Below are positions 22,275 to 34,040 of a stretch of DNA of 64,000 bases, piece by piece. Numbering within the stretch: the stretch's first letter is position 1; each line of letters opens with the position of its first letter. The notes beneath the pieces are model-generated. The model was given only the letters and a program-made list of their open reading frames with translations. It was not told the origin of the DNA and did no database searches. The stretch is from Nothopassalora personata. Taxonomy: Eukaryota; Ascomycota; Dothideomycetes; Mycosphaerellales; Mycosphaerellaceae. Position numbers and translations under genes: made by a program. The DNA is taken from the NCBI GenBank assembly GCA_033816765.1, contig CM066288.1:4154001-4218000 (forward strand), given 5' to 3'.

Positions 22275-23185
22275 CATAGACGATGCAGAGCGCTGTCAGA
22301 AGGCGGCATACCATGATACCAACCAGAAGGCAATACCTATGCTCACAAGCTAGCCGGAAGAATACCTACAAGATACTATGAGTCTCGGAGTGAGGGTATA
22401 AATCGGACGGCCGTGATGAGTCAAGGAAGGATTGCCGATGTGTCGGATAGGTGTCGGACCGAAAGTGAATGAGGCCAGGCGTCTTTGGTCATAGTGACCA
22501 GGGGAAAGTATTCCACTGGCTCCCACCAAATGTCCTGCTGGGGTCGCGCCAGAGTGTAACACAGGAATGTGCAACGACCCGGTCCCTAATGGACTACATC
22601 TAGCAAATACATAGTCGACAAACCCTTAAAAGAACAACCCCTCTTAAGACCCTTTAGCCTTCTCCCCTGACCTCCCCCACCCCCCAGCCCTAAAGAACCA
22701 TGTGCCAGACCCAAAACGCAACACCATCAATCGTGAAGCCAGCAACACCTCCCGCCATCAGCTCTCTCCCTCCAGAACTCCACACCTGCCTGCATCTACA
22801 CACTCATCCTCATCCTCATCCTCACCCTCGACCACCCCACCCCATTGCCTTCCACACCATACCCCAAAATCACACTTCATCAAGCAGCCCTCTACCTCCG
22901 GCCACCGGGCGCCCCTCTTTCAAGCGAATCGCAATCATCTGCCACTCCCCTACACCCGCACCCAAACCCAAATCCACCCCCGAAGCCGAACTCCCTCTTC
23001 CACGGTTAACCACAGCCTCGACTATCAGATCTACCGTCTACTCCTTGAACGTCAGCGTCAAGACTCTGCGCGCTGGGCTGGTCGATCTGCGCGATTAAGG
23101 TCGGCACCTTTGAAATGTCAGAGTCGAGTCTCGATTACCGGGATCCTGGCGCGTAAGCCTGAGTTGTTTGAGACGAGCTTCCGCC

Positions 23186-23205
23186 GGGGGGGGGGGGGGG
23201 GGGGG
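23186..23205 (+). repeat. G20 homopolymer
   Basis: Twenty consecutive G on the plus strand in the convergent region downstream of the DUF2235 gene; prone to slippage and capable of G-quadruplex formation. Confidence 0.9.
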
Positions 23206-23413
23206 ATGAGAGATTTCTGGGACATTTTCGCAGCGAGTCCGGATGTCAGCGTGATTGTGCGGACGTGGATTTGGGGTGGGGTGGTTGGGGTGAGGAATAT
23301 GCTACGCGGAACAATTATGGCATGTCCGCTTCGAAAATAGGGAAAAAAAAGAATAAACGCTGGGCACGTTTCCATTTCTCGCCTCGCTGCCCAACCAAAA
23401 AAAAGGAAAAAAA

Positions 23414-23463
23414 CCCCCCCCCCCCGAGCGCGTCCATCTCTTCATCATCATCATCATCATCAT
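23414..23463 (+). repeat. C12 run followed by TCA microsatellite
   Basis: C12 (23414-23425), then seven TCA units (23442-23463) end just before the stop codon of the minus-strand DUF2235 gene, so they lie in its 3' UTR. Confidence 0.9.
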
Positions 23464-23465
23464 CG

Positions 23466-25361
23466 TCAAAACGTCTTGGCAACCTTATTCTCCCTCCTAA
23501 CCCTCTTGCACCAAGTCCACCGATTATTCGAAAACAAAATCTGATCCGCCAAACCCTCCTGATCATGCAGCAGCAACTTCTCCTCATACCCACCCTCCGC
23601 GAAAATGTCCTCCTTCATCATCTTATCAGGAGTACTCGTCTTCCCAGTCCCCGTGTACTCCCAGTGGACTTGGTTGATCCCTCCCGGACTCATGTCGATC
23701 TCCATATTCGCTTCTACGTGCGAGGCGTGTCCATCGACGAGTTTCCAGCCTTCTAGTGGACCGCCGCGGGCCAGGTAGCCGCCTAGGAGCTTTTGCCGTT
23801 GAGGTCTGTAGCTTCGGATGTAGGGTTGCCAGGTGAGGGTTCGCCAGGTGTAGCGGGCGAGCTTCTGGTACCATTCTCGGGGTTCTACTTCGCGGCCGGC
23901 GAGGTCCATGCGTGCGCGGGTGGAGGAGTGGATGTACTCGCGAGTGTTCTCGAGCATTTTGGTCGCGCTGTAGCGGCCTGTTTCGTATTCTGTCTTGGGA
24001 TAGCGGCCGGGCGTGCGGGTGGTTGCGCCGTTGAGGGACTGTGGGAAGGTGTTGGAGTTGTAGACTTTGCCCATGGCCCAGCCTTTGTATTCTTCGCCCT
24101 GTGGTCCTAGTCTGTGGTAGTAGCGGGTGTTTTGGACGAAGCAGAGTTCGATGTAGTCGTCGTCGAATTGGATCCAGTCGCATGGGTTGAACGTCTTGCT
24201 GGGGTCTCGGCTGTTGCCAGAAAGCTGGTCCATCATCCAGGCGAGTGTGATGTTTGCCATGCCGTAGTCTTCGTACGAGCCACCACAGTTTGAATGTGAC
24301 CCAGGGAACCATACTTGCTTCAGGTTCGTTGTACTTCCTTTGTCAAGCTCCCACACGGCGGGCGAGAACGGGAAACGATGTTCGTCCAGCGCAAGTGCGT
24401 GGAAAGCGTTCTCAGTGCGGTTGCTGAGTCTGGTATCGTACCACTTCATTTCCTTGATGAAAGCCGGCATATGTGCGATGCGTTGGAAGAAAGGATTAAC
24501 CGGAATACCCAGAGCGCCAACTGTATCCCAAACACCAATCGCTTTGATGTTTGCCTCTTGCGTCAGGCCGAAGGCAAGTAAGTGTCGAAAGTACGACTCC
24601 ATATATGTGTCGATACGGTTCTCATCTGCTTTGTGAGGTGGCTTTAAAAGAGGCATGTTGTCAAGCACCGTCTTGTCGTTCGATCCTTCGGTGTAAGCTT
24701 TAAAGAACTGTGGCTCATAGCCCTCAGATCCGGCGTTTTCCCAGTCGCGGAAGAGATCGTAGAAGTAAGGCATTGCTTTGCGGGTAAGGATGCCGACTGC
24801 TGCAATGAGACCGCCCAGACTCCGTGCGGTGTAGGCGCCTCGCGAGAAGCCGAGCAGAAAGATCGAATCGGGCGGGCTTAAGTCGTCCTTGGGAGAGTAG
24901 TTGGAAGCCAGGAATGCGTATGATTCGCGGACGTTCTACCAAATATGGGGTCAGCTACATGCCAACAGATGAGGTAAAACTTTGGACAAAAGATGCCTTG
25001 CGCCGATTGCACTTACCTCAGAAAGACCTAAACCAGTTCCGCCACCAAGAAGTTGTTCGTACATGCCGAGACCAGTGCCTATACCTGCTTGGTAGTAGAC
25101 GATCTGGGGATGTTTTGCATCGTCTTCGGCCAGCATGGCTCGAGCTATTCGGGTGACGTTGGAAGGGCTCTGCACTTTGCCCGCCTTGTAGCCATTGTCG
25201 CGGTCCATCCAGGTGCCTGAAGACTGTCAGTATTTGTCTACAGGTGGTGATAAGAGTGGAATCATACCATCGCAGCATACTATCAGCTTCTTTGGAAGTC
25301 TGATCTGATGTCTGGACTGTTCATCAGCAACGGAATGGTGCCGATCCTCGATGATGTCCAT
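23466..25361 (-). CDS. DUF2235 alpha/beta-hydrolase (Tle1-like fold)
   Basis: Three exons (25268-25361, 25017-25216, 23466-24935) give 587 residues. The introns are 51 and 81 nt with GT..AG ends. I start at the ATG of MDIIEDRHHS; the frame is open further upstream but has no ATG. Family blocks occur in order: KKLIVCCDGTW across the first splice; TRIARAMLAEDD; YYQAGIGTG; the nucleophile elbow GFSRGAY with Ser129; GVWDTVGALGIP; HALALDEHRFPFSPAVWE; WFPGSHSNCGGSYED, which carries the likely catalytic His; and a C-terminal segment to KVAKTF. Related bacterial proteins are phospholipases; the fungal substrate is unknown. No signal peptide is seen, so a cytosolic protein is likely. Confidence 0.85.
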
Positions 25362-28300
25362 AATGGACGTTCTGCTGGTATGAGCCTCCCTCACTGATGC
25401 GAAACTAAGGCGCACTGGGGCGATGATCGTTGGGCTTCGTCGATGTGATCTGAGCGCTGTATATCTATAGGAGGCACTGTTTCCATGGAGTAGATCGTTG
25501 ATCACACAGTCAATAGTCGTAGATATGGTGTCGATATGCGGGAGCTATATGTAGAAGGAAGTCGTCAGGCATTACCTACAGCAGGGGCCAACGATTTCGC
25601 TTATGACCGATGCGGCCTTCTGATCCTCACAATCCTTTGTGCTTGAAAAAGGCAGCCATACGTCCCGAACAGAGACAGGGCTGAAGACTAGAGGGCGGCT
25701 TGCACTCAGCCGCCGTGGAGCACTGCATGAACTGGGGCCAGAGTGGCTCATCGTTCGCGAGACAGCTCGCCTACGCCGTGCGAATGTGGACGCCTATGTG
25801 GTCGTGGTCGTGGGCGTTGCCTCTGGTGAAGAAGCTGTCAGAGAAACGTGCTTTCCTACTGGCTCCACTTCGGGTTTACAACATACATTGAGGGTACCCC
25901 CCCCCCCTCTTGCCCACACAGTTGTTGCCTCCGTCAGGCCGCCCTCTCACCCTCACCGATACGACAGTATGCTGACTGGACGATACCCCTTGACCGATGG
26001 TGCTGTCTGGTAGCACGACAAGTTCAGCCGAAGAGAACAAAGCCACTATACAAAAGTCATGCGTTGAACCATGCCAGCTCGTATAAGGAGAATGATGACT
26101 GGAAGTCACCAGGACATGCAGTCATACTTGGACGAACCGAAATCTCATACGATCGGTGGCTGTTTCCATCGAAACATGGACAACTATCACGACGCCGTAT
26201 GATGGACATCCCTCGAAGTGAACTTTTCAGTCCAGGCCATACGGGCTATGCCGGGAATGTCGATGCATCCTGTGGAATGGTGGACAAGCTCCAGGGCGGG
26301 GCATGTAGGACGTTTCATGTGAAGTGAACGAGGGGACACATGCCCTTAACCTTTCTCAACAGAAAAATTTCCTCTAAATGATCCGGTGGCGTGGCGAAAT
26401 TGTCAAGACGCGAGTTCAAAGGCGCGCCTTAAAGAAGGGACAGCGCGCCAGCCACCGCGATTATCAGATAGATACGATCGACTCGATTGATTCGAATGGG
26501 TTGCTCAGTAAAAATGCTGGGGACCCAACCAAAACAAGAAAAACAAGAAAAGTCAAATACAAAAGCAAGAAAAGCCACACACAAAAGCAAGAAAAACTAG
26601 CGTCTTCCGAACAGCGTTACTGAGCTTACTTTTTGCCTCGGTGTTGGAGGCTATATGTACTTATGATATTTATGCATGACAGGTTGATAGCTCGACCCCT
26701 TCAAGGCTAGCTCCGAATTTCAGCGTCAAGAGAAGACATTAACACAGCCGATGTGTGCTTCCTTTTGCACCAATGATACAGATGCTTGGTCATCTGTGGC
26801 TATTATTGCCTCATTTCTGCAGTCTATAGACTGCACACTCCCACTTGACATGCCGCCTTTTACCGCACAATCTGGATCTCTCCAAGCCGGTCGAGTGGGT
26901 GGCCTCTGGCCGATCCTGCACTCAATGTTCTACTTTGCTTCCCCGATGCGTGGGCGAGTCGAGCGTCCAGTAACTACGTTCCCCTTCTCACACTTGTGCT
27001 TCTCCTCGATCTCCTGCTCCTTCTCGGTCAGTGGCCGTGTAAATGGGAACGAGACACGCTTCTTGAATTGGCACCGCCATACCATCAGCCCTCGCGAGCT
27101 CCCAGACAAGACCGCCTGTCCGGAAGTGACCCTCGAGGGACTTGAGGTGCGACTCAACACTTCATGCTACGCAGGTCACGGACCTTGACAGCGTTGCTCT
27201 GGACTCGAGACTCAAGTACCGTGACCCGCTTGCCCAGGCTCCACATGCAACCAATATCACACTTCGTTCTTCTCCTCGTCGCCCTCGTGCTTACGCTTTG
27301 CGCCCGGGACAGCTCCAGCCTTCTTCGCCTGATCGACCAGCACTAACCCAGTTCCTCGTCGTTCAAGACTTTAGAGAACCTCGGAGTCGCAGTTAGCCTC
27401 ATGTCGAGCTTCAGCATCACCTGATAGATGACGCCCTCTTCGATGACGGACGGACGCTGGCATTGCGCAAGCGCTTGTCGAGCTGAAGCTTCTAGTACTT
27501 GTGAAGGTTGTTTGCTGTGTCCCCTTATAGTGCCTCGAGTCTCTCGTAGATCTCCCGGTTCTCCCCCTCAGCCAACATGACCGAGTACTGAGCTGTCTTC
27601 GTGACCTCTGGAAAGTGACGCCTGGAGTCTCCTGCATGCTGCGACGTTACGATCCCTCTTGCGCTTCTGTGGAGTCTGCATCTCGGTCTTTGAGACCTTC
27701 GAACTCTCCGAGTAGATAGAGTCTGAACGACCTCCTGGAGATTGAGTCTGCTGCTCGGACCTTCAACCTTCTTGGCCTGATCTTTACGCTTCTCGAGGGA
27801 TTACTTCGAGGCGTTGTCCTTCGCGATGGCGTCTCGAGCGCCCTTGTCCGGACCGTAGTTGCTGGCGATTGGGCGAGCCGTGACAGACACGGTTGTTGGC
27901 GATGAAGTCGAACAAGGCATAGCGGCCCGGGCTGATCGCGTCGGATTTCCCAGCATAGCGTGTTACTTCATTTAACAGCTTTGGTGGTCAGTTGTCGACG
28001 AAGCAGATCCGCCTTCGGAGCGCTCTAGAGTGACTCGGGGATTCAATCCCATCTCCTTCTTCAAGATTCCCTTCACGACGAGCACGATGATAGAACGAGG
28101 GCCCGTCTTGGCCATGATCGTGGCGCGTACGTCGACTGAGAAGATGTCGAGGATGATGCGAGTGTGAGGGTGTCGCGGAAGGTCCTCTCCACCTCGAGGA
28201 ACCTTTTGATCTCGAACTCGATGAAGGCGTCGTCTCCGGTGTAACCCAGTAGCATGCAGAAGATACTTCAGGCGCTGGAGCAGTCCGCCGCGGCTACTGG

Positions 28301-28770
28301 GTCTGCCCAAACCTCGGCGTAGCCGTCATGAAGGGTGTGCACGGTGAGGGCTTTGAGTTCGTTGAGGCTCGCAAGACGACACGCATGCTGGACGCATATG
28401 TGACCGCCATGTCGAGAGTGAGTCTCGCTCCTGCGCGTACATGAATTTGTGCGCTTATGTCAAGTCAAGGCTACGAAGTACCGACCGTTGACCATGATTG
28501 CGGCAGTTGTGATGGGTCGCTGAAGCTGACAACGGTGAGACATGGCAAGGTGTTGTATGTGCAGCTCGGAAAGCTATTGACTCAGGTGGAAGCCAGAAAG
28601 ACGCGCGAGAATGGCACTAGCGCGCAAATGGCACGCTCCACTCTCAATATGGTCTAGCGCCTTGTCAAGTGAATATCATGTACTTAACTGTCGAATGCTC
28701 AACTCGACAAGACACAACCTGAACGCTGTCTAAGAAGAGGGACATAAGACAATTAACGACCGAACAGCCT
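25362..28770. other. Gene-poor stretch with degenerate sequence
   Basis: About 3.4 kb with no intact gene. It contains a C11 run (25897-25907) and an A-rich stretch (about 26530-26600) repeating CAAAAGCAAGAAAA-like units. Between about 26930 and 28310 the minus strand shows broken protein-like segments, such as TEKEQEIEEKHKCEKGN and GYTGDDAFIEFEIKRFLEVE, split among frames and stops. They may be remnants of one or more old genes; I cannot name the family. Confidence 0.4.
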
Positions 28771-29843
28771 CTAGATCCCACCAGTGTCCCCATCCTCTGT
28801 CTTGATCCGCCTGAGTCGCTCGACCATTCTCAGCCGATACTCCTCTTGCCTCTCGCGTCGCTCGTGCTCGGAGTCGTGGTGTCGAAGATATTCCTCGGGA
28901 AAGGTCGTGGGTAAAGTATGTAGCTGCGGCGGAATGCGATGCTGCAGCTCGATGCTTCCACCATCGAACTTTTGCAAATCTGTTGCAGGACGTTGGCGTT
29001 GCCGGCGTCGGCGCCAGAAGAAGAATGCCTGTTCGAGATGTCAGTACTGTCGCGTGTAGACAAGAAATGGACACATGCAGCGCATATACTTGATGCTTGT
29101 CCCAGCACTTTCTTGGATGCCAAGGCCCTAGCTGCCTTAGGCACTTACTCGTAGCTCATCTTGCTTTCTCGCGCTTGGTAGATTCTCAATACAATCAATC
29201 TACTCACATTATCTCATATTCCTGCGAGGGCCAAGAGGATAGCAAGGATTATGGTTCCTATGCCAACTCCGGTTTGTGTGAACTTTTTGTGCTGTCCAGC
29301 AGGGCTCGTCCCCGATGGCGTAGTTGTAGATACTGTTGAGTCTGGCAAGGTACTTGTCGAAGAGCTAATAACGTCTCCTGTGCTGGTCGACGGGATTAAG
29401 CTTCCAGTATCTAGCGATGAGGACTCTGCTGTAGAAATCGCTGCCGAAGTCGTTGGCAACGACGAGTCAGGAATGACTGGCCCGGGCCCTTGGATCAGAG
29501 GAGCCTCTGAGTCTATCGAAGGTTGAGAATCTGTTGTTGAGACAGTCGTGCTGCTTGGCAGGGTGATAGTTGTAGGTGTGCCGGCTAACATCTGTGGTGC
29601 GCCCGCCGCAGGCATGCTACGAGGTAAGCAGGACGACCAGCCCTCCCAGGAGAGTGTGCCTTGAGGTCCTGATGCTGGGACGGATATGGGAATAGCAGTG
29701 CACTCTGCTGGACATCTCGCACTGTCTTTGACTACGGTCGGGTCGCAGACTCGTGTGGTGGACAATACCTTACTGACGGTAACAACGGCTCTATTAGCTG
29801 ATGCAGCTGGCGTTGTTGTCATGGAGGCTTGTCTGAGTCGCAT
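28771..29843 (-). CDS. Ser/Thr-rich single-pass membrane protein, early stop
   Basis: Exon 1 begins at ATG 29843. It encodes a Cys-containing N-terminus, a long Ser/Thr/Pro stalk and one membrane helix (GVGIGTIILAILLALAGI), then meets TGA at 29214-29216. Two codons later a strong GTGAGT donor follows in phase 0. An acceptor before 29028 opens an exon whose reading begins AFFFWRRRRQRQRP, a typical stop-transfer and cytoplasmic tail that runs to TAG at 28771-28773. Either the protein ends at 209 residues, or the original gene continued and TGA is a nonsense change. No cleavable signal peptide is evident, so topology is uncertain. Layout resembles fungal wall-stress-sensor-like proteins, without homology I can name. 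Confidence 0.5.
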
Positions 29844-30785
29844 ATTGTCTCAGGAGATAGCCTTTGATGTTTGCGATGTTGAGGCTGGCTGGACAATTCG
29901 ATTGAGGACAATGTCTGGCTGCTAGAGTGCGTCGTTGTGGTAGATGGGCAAAAGATGATTCTCAAGTGTCCCAGCAGATATGTAAGACGGTTTCGAGTAT
30001 TCCATGTCGGCAACTTGCGGGCATACACTTATTGAACAGCCCATGTGATGGCGTATTGCAGTAGGCAATAAGTGCAATCCAGATTTCGGCGAGGTCTGAG
30101 CGCTGGTGTCATTGTGCACATGATGTTTCGTAGCAAGACTGATTGTATATGATGCGAGAAGACATAGCGGCAGTGTTTGTACTGGTGTTCGCGGCGATAC
30201 GAGGTCATGAACTCAGACGAGCATGTATTGAGCTATCACATGCTACAAGATTCAAATACTTCTTCGACATGCCATCGACTTCAATCAAGATATACAGCTC
30301 TGGTGGTCGACTCAGAAGTGTCTGAATCCTTTTGCCTTTAGTTAAGATATGGTATCTCGACGTGGGAATTCAAGTCCAACTTCGCAAACAGCAAATATTG
30401 CTGACCTGCGACGCCGCTACTTTGGAAGATGCCTGCCCTCAGCAGCAGAAGCATACAAGGCCTGCCAATCGGCCCATGCTGTGCCGAATATGAGCCGAGC
30501 TCTGGGCATCACGTGCAACTGCGACCCTCGCAACTAGCCTTGGCATCTCGGATTTGCACACTTTCACTCATGCATCCCAATTCTGAAGGATGTCCACGCA
30601 CCTTCGAGCGCAGTGTTGGGGCCAGTTAACGCGTTCTCGATGAGCGAGAACAAACTCCAGTTGTCTCGACGTGCAGATATCCTCAGCTTTGGACAGCATG
30701 AGTTTAAGGCACCCAGCCGGCTTGCGAAACTATTCGTCACAACGCGGCTAGTGCGTCATGTGCATACCCGGCAGATGAGACACGG
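29844..30785. other. Intergenic, no gene seen
   Basis: No supported coding region. I looked for the missing FAD-binding N-terminus of the following GMC relic and did not find it. Confidence 0.5.
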
Positions 30786-31929
30786 GAGGCGTTGAACACG
30801 GAGTACATTCAACCAATTATGCGTGGCAATTCCGGCATGATCCATACCAGTTTCCCGAAGGATTTCGTTTGGCTGGTTGCACAGTACATGGACGAAGACC
30901 TCGACGGCGATGGAGTATCCCACTGTGAACGATCCAAAGACTGGTACAGCCTTGGCTCTGTTCAACCAGCTCACCACCGTCCATCCGAGCAAAACGCAGA
31001 CGCAGCTATGCCGCAAGCACGTACCTCGCAGCCGCTGCAGTTCGAGCCAATGTGATCGTCGTGACGAAGACCTTCGTGAACCGTATCCTGTGGAGCAAGG
31101 GCTCACGGTGGCGAAGCTTGAGCAGGTTGTGTCGAGCTAGAGAATATCGACACCACTTTCTCAGTCATTGCAGCGAAGGAAGTCCTGGTCACAGCGGGAA
31201 CTATACAGTCGCCTCAAATCCTCAAGCTTTCAGGCATCGGCCAGCGTAAATTCTCTCGAGAATCACGAAATCAAAGTCGTCGTTGAGAATGGCAATGTCG
31301 GTTGAAATTTGCAGGATCACCCAATGGTCGCCATGAGTTCCAAAGTAAAAGAAGGAGCGGAAACTCTCGAAGCCCTTCGTGATCATCCTGAGCTGGTAGG
31401 CCAATTCATGGACCTTTACGCAAGACCGGCATCGGACCTCTGGCTGCAGCGCCCACATGCACTGGCTTCTTTTCCAAGCTGATGGTCGCACCGGATTTCG
31501 ACCTCTCGCACCTCTTTGAAGGCTAGTGATGGCCTGCCAGAGAAACAGCTCGGGCTCCCCTCAAAAGCCAAAGAGAAGAGTCAAAACGAAGCTGAACACC
31601 AAGCCGTGGTGATTTTCACCTAGCTAGAAAGCACGAAGCGAGCCAGACAGTCCGGCATGTGGAACCACACAGAGCCCAGCGGATATGTGAGCGGGGGGTT
31701 CGGACTGATGCACGCCTTCTCCCGTGGCGTGCTGCCTATCGTGAGCGGCGATGATCATCAGCACGCAAATGTCGATTCTCGTTACCTTAGTCATCCTGTG
31801 GGTCTGGAACTGCTGGCACATGCCACGTTTCATGCCAAAAAGATTGCTGCCACGTCGCCGATGGCTGGCAGCATAGCGGACTATGCGGAGACTGGTGAGA
31901 AGGGCCTCGGGTTTGGTGTCAAGCCATGA
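30786..31929 (+). pseudogene. GMC oxidoreductase relic
   Basis: Conserved GMC (glucose-methanol-choline) oxidoreductase segments appear in order but hop among all three plus frames. They are EYIQPIMRGNSGMIHTSFPK; YPTVNDPKTGTALALFNQLT; SYAASTYLAAAAVRANVIVV followed by TKTFVNRILWSKGS; KEVLVTAGTIQSPQILKLSG; LQDHPMVAMSSKVKEGAETL; and, after a gap, GVLPIVSGDDHQHANVDSRY and YLSHPVGLELLA. The N-terminal Rossmann motif and the C-terminal His-Pro-x-Gly-Thr region are missing, and in-frame stops occur. This is a truncated, frameshifted pseudogene of an FAD-dependent alcohol or sugar oxidase; no function is expected. Its frameshifts are indels rather than simple point changes, so RIP alone does not explain it. 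Confidence 0.85.
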
Positions 31930-32246
31930 ATGAGCATGAACGAAGTCAGAGAGTACGCCGCGAGCTTCATTTGTTGGTTCGCCATGATCGAGATGTGGCG
32001 TAGAGTGGTGTTGTTCTACTGTAACATACGAGAAAAGCGGAGAGCCGAGGTGACGCCTCGGACGGGAGTTGGCTGTCTCCTTGATGTGCACCGTCTGTGC
32101 TTTCGGCTAGCGGCGCCGAACGGTATGCAAAGGTCGCAAATTGGAGGTAGCAGGACCAGGCAAGCGCCAGGGCTTAGTATCAATACTTCAAGTTGAGTCT
32201 GGGTATCATAGTCTATCGTCTATTGTGAGAAGCTCATAAGCCGCCT

Positions 32247-33581
32247 TCACCCAAGCGTCACCAACGCTGGGTTCTCGCCATCCTTGATATAAATCTCGCC
32301 GCCTATCAACTCTGGCCGAGCAGGAGACTTATCGGCACCACTGCCGCCACTACGACCATCTGGTCCTTGTCCAGCATCTGTCTGCGTACTGCTCGTCTTC
32401 TGCCTCGACTTGCGTTTCGCATCTTGCTCCCTCTGGTATGCTGCGTTGCTGTGCAGTCTTAACCCAATTATAATCGTGACGACCACGACAAATAACGCAG
32501 CACCAGCACGGCGCGTCAGCGCCCACCGAACCGACTCTACTGCCGAACCACCATCAGCCTTCAGGTCGACAGTAATCTTGTAGTTCAGCCGCTGCACGCT
32601 CGACTCCATCGCTCGCTGTTCGTTCCTCACGGACATCTTGCGGTCGTCGAACATGCCTTTCAGTTCATCCTTGAGCGTGCCGGCTTCCTGGCCGATCCTC
32701 TGCGACAAGATCTCGACCTCATGCTGTAGCTGCGTGCGCTCTGTCCTCATTTTCTCTTGCTCCGCTCTTCGGTTCGTGGTCACCTCCGTCTTGAGCTCGG
32801 CACACGCTGCCCGGAACAAATAAGTCTCGTTCTCGACTTGAGACTTGCTGACGAGGGCTTCTCGTGCCATGTCCATGTTGTCTGCTAGCTCGATCCTGAC
32901 CCCTTTCATGATTGTGATTGCTTGCGCTTCTGACCAGCCTGCATCGACAAGACTTCGGACAAGGCCATAGGTATCGAAATGATGCACGTGCCGCGGGGTG
33001 TCGATATGAGGCGCTTTGACCGATGGTGTATGCTCATCGAATGACACATCCGGGCTCTGCTCTTCGGGCGCTGATTTCGTGCCCGACTCTTCTGCATGTT
33101 TGCTAGGATCTGGCACCTGGTCTAGGAGGGAGTCAAGCGGTTTGGTCGGAGGCGCTTCTGGAGCGTCTGGCTTATCCGTGGATGGTCGCGCGTCTGCTGC
33201 GTCTAGCATCGGATCCACGGTGGTTCGCTGTGTCTTGTTCGTTGCATTGCCCCTCGATTCGGGTGTTTCTGCCTGGACCTGCACCTCTGCTTCACCCACT
33301 TTCTGGAGTCGTTCGCCAATTTTAGGTAACTTGGTCTGCTCTGGAACTTCGTTCGAGATCGAGGGCGGCAGTTTCCGGCCACCTCCTAGATGAGCTGGTG
33401 GTTCATTGGCAGTTCCATAGCGTGGCTGCTGCGGCGGCACTGCCTGCGGTCGTCTACGAGGGGAGGAGGAATGCAGTGCTCGAATGCGTGTAGCAGCTCT
33501 CGCCGATCGGGTCGCCGGATTCGATGCGTCGATGCTCTTCGCGAGCATCGGCCATAGGAAAGGGAGTCGTGGTGCCGCCAT
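32247..33581 (-). CDS. DUF1640/MCUR1-like mitochondrial coiled-coil protein
   Basis: A single exon of 444 residues; the first ATG is at 33581, since the longer frame starts with GTG. The N-terminus (MAAPRLPFLWPMLAKSIDAS, then RIRALHSSSPRRR) looks like a mitochondrial presequence. A disordered region follows. The DUF1640/CCDC90 domain begins near residue 200 (YGLVRSLVDAGWSEAQAITI) and runs as a coiled coil (about 240-340) into one membrane helix (about 355-373, AALFVVVVTIIIGLRL). Relatives include human MCUR1/CCDC90B and yeast Fmp32, inner-membrane proteins linked to calcium uniporter regulation or respiratory complex assembly. It is the only clearly intact conserved gene inside the accessory block. 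Confidence 0.85.
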   Translation of the reverse strand: MAAPRLPFLWPMLAKSIDASNPATRSARAATRIRALHSSSPRRRPQAVPPQQPRYGTANEPPAHLGGGRKLPPSISNEVPEQTKLPKIGERLQKVGEAEVQVQAETPESRGNATNKTQRTTVDPMLDAADARPSTDKPDAPEAPPTKPLDSLLDQVPDPSKHAEESGTKSAPEEQSPDVSFDEHTPSVKAPHIDTPRHVHHFDTYGLVRSLVDAGWSEAQAITIMKGVRIELADNMDMAREALVSKSQVENETYLFRAACAELKTEVTTNRRAEQEKMRTERTQLQHEVEILSQRIGQEAGTLKDELKGMFDDRKMSVRNEQRAMESSVQRLNYKITVDLKADGGSAVESVRWALTRRAGAALFVVVVTIIIGLRLHSNAAYQREQDAKRKSRQKTSSTQTDAGQGPDGRSGGSGADKSPARPELIGGEIYIKDGENPALVTLG

Positions 33582-34040
33582 ATTGGCGCACAGAGGAGTG
33601 TGCGTAGCAAGAAATGTTCCAAAGAACACTGTTGCTCATGTGCCCGCGATGCACCGATCACCGATCCCGGCCGTTAATCTGCATGCGGCACACCCGTCCC
33701 ACCTTCTTCCTCTCTTGAGTCGACATCATCGTTCTCCTGCTACACTACCACGACTACTACACATATTGCACGATGGACCCAAGTTCCCACTGGCAATACG
33801 TTGTCGATAAGACACATGACCCCACGGAGACGTCTCCCGCCACGAAGAGGGAAACAGACATCGTTGACGCGTGCTGGGCTTCAGTCTCCGCGTGAACCAC
33901 GGTCAACTTCGAAAGGCAAGTCTTGACTGGTCGTTCCCCTCAAAGGTAGGTCCCAGAGGTATAGTCTACTCCGCTTGACACATGTCGGCCAGGCCGGTCA
34001 CTCAAAGTCATATACTGCGGACTGGCATCGAAACGTTTCT
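33582..34040. other. Intergenic, promoter side of DUF1640 gene
   Basis: Contains the divergent 5' region. A 40-codon ATG frame at 33773 (MDPSSHWQYVVDKTHD) is unsupported. No other feature. Confidence 0.4.

Larger units (their letters stand above)
22275..23465. other. Intergenic with homopolymer runs
   Basis: Convergent region between the F-box-like gene and the DUF2235 gene. Two overlapping frames (22700-23098, 22702-23340) are His/Pro/Ser-rich low complexity and are not accepted as genes. Homopolymers are listed separately. Confidence 0.5.

Noticed and set aside
22700..23340. Two overlapping ORFs (132 and 212 codons) rich in His, Pro and Ser
   Set aside because: Low-complexity translation crossing a G20 run, no domain, two frames equally open; treated as noncoding.
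23466..25361. DUF2235 gene as a bacterial effector acquired by transfer
   Set aside because: It has two ordinary fungal introns and the family is widespread in fungi; no compositional sign of recent transfer.
26380..26440. Bacterial tRNA-Leu-like stretch (GTGGCGAAATTGTCAAGACGC)
   Set aside because: No cloverleaf can be formed around it; chance similarity.
30786..31929. Reading the GMC relic as a multi-intron functional gene
   Set aside because: Frame changes fall inside conserved blocks without GT..AG borders, and both termini of the domain are absent.
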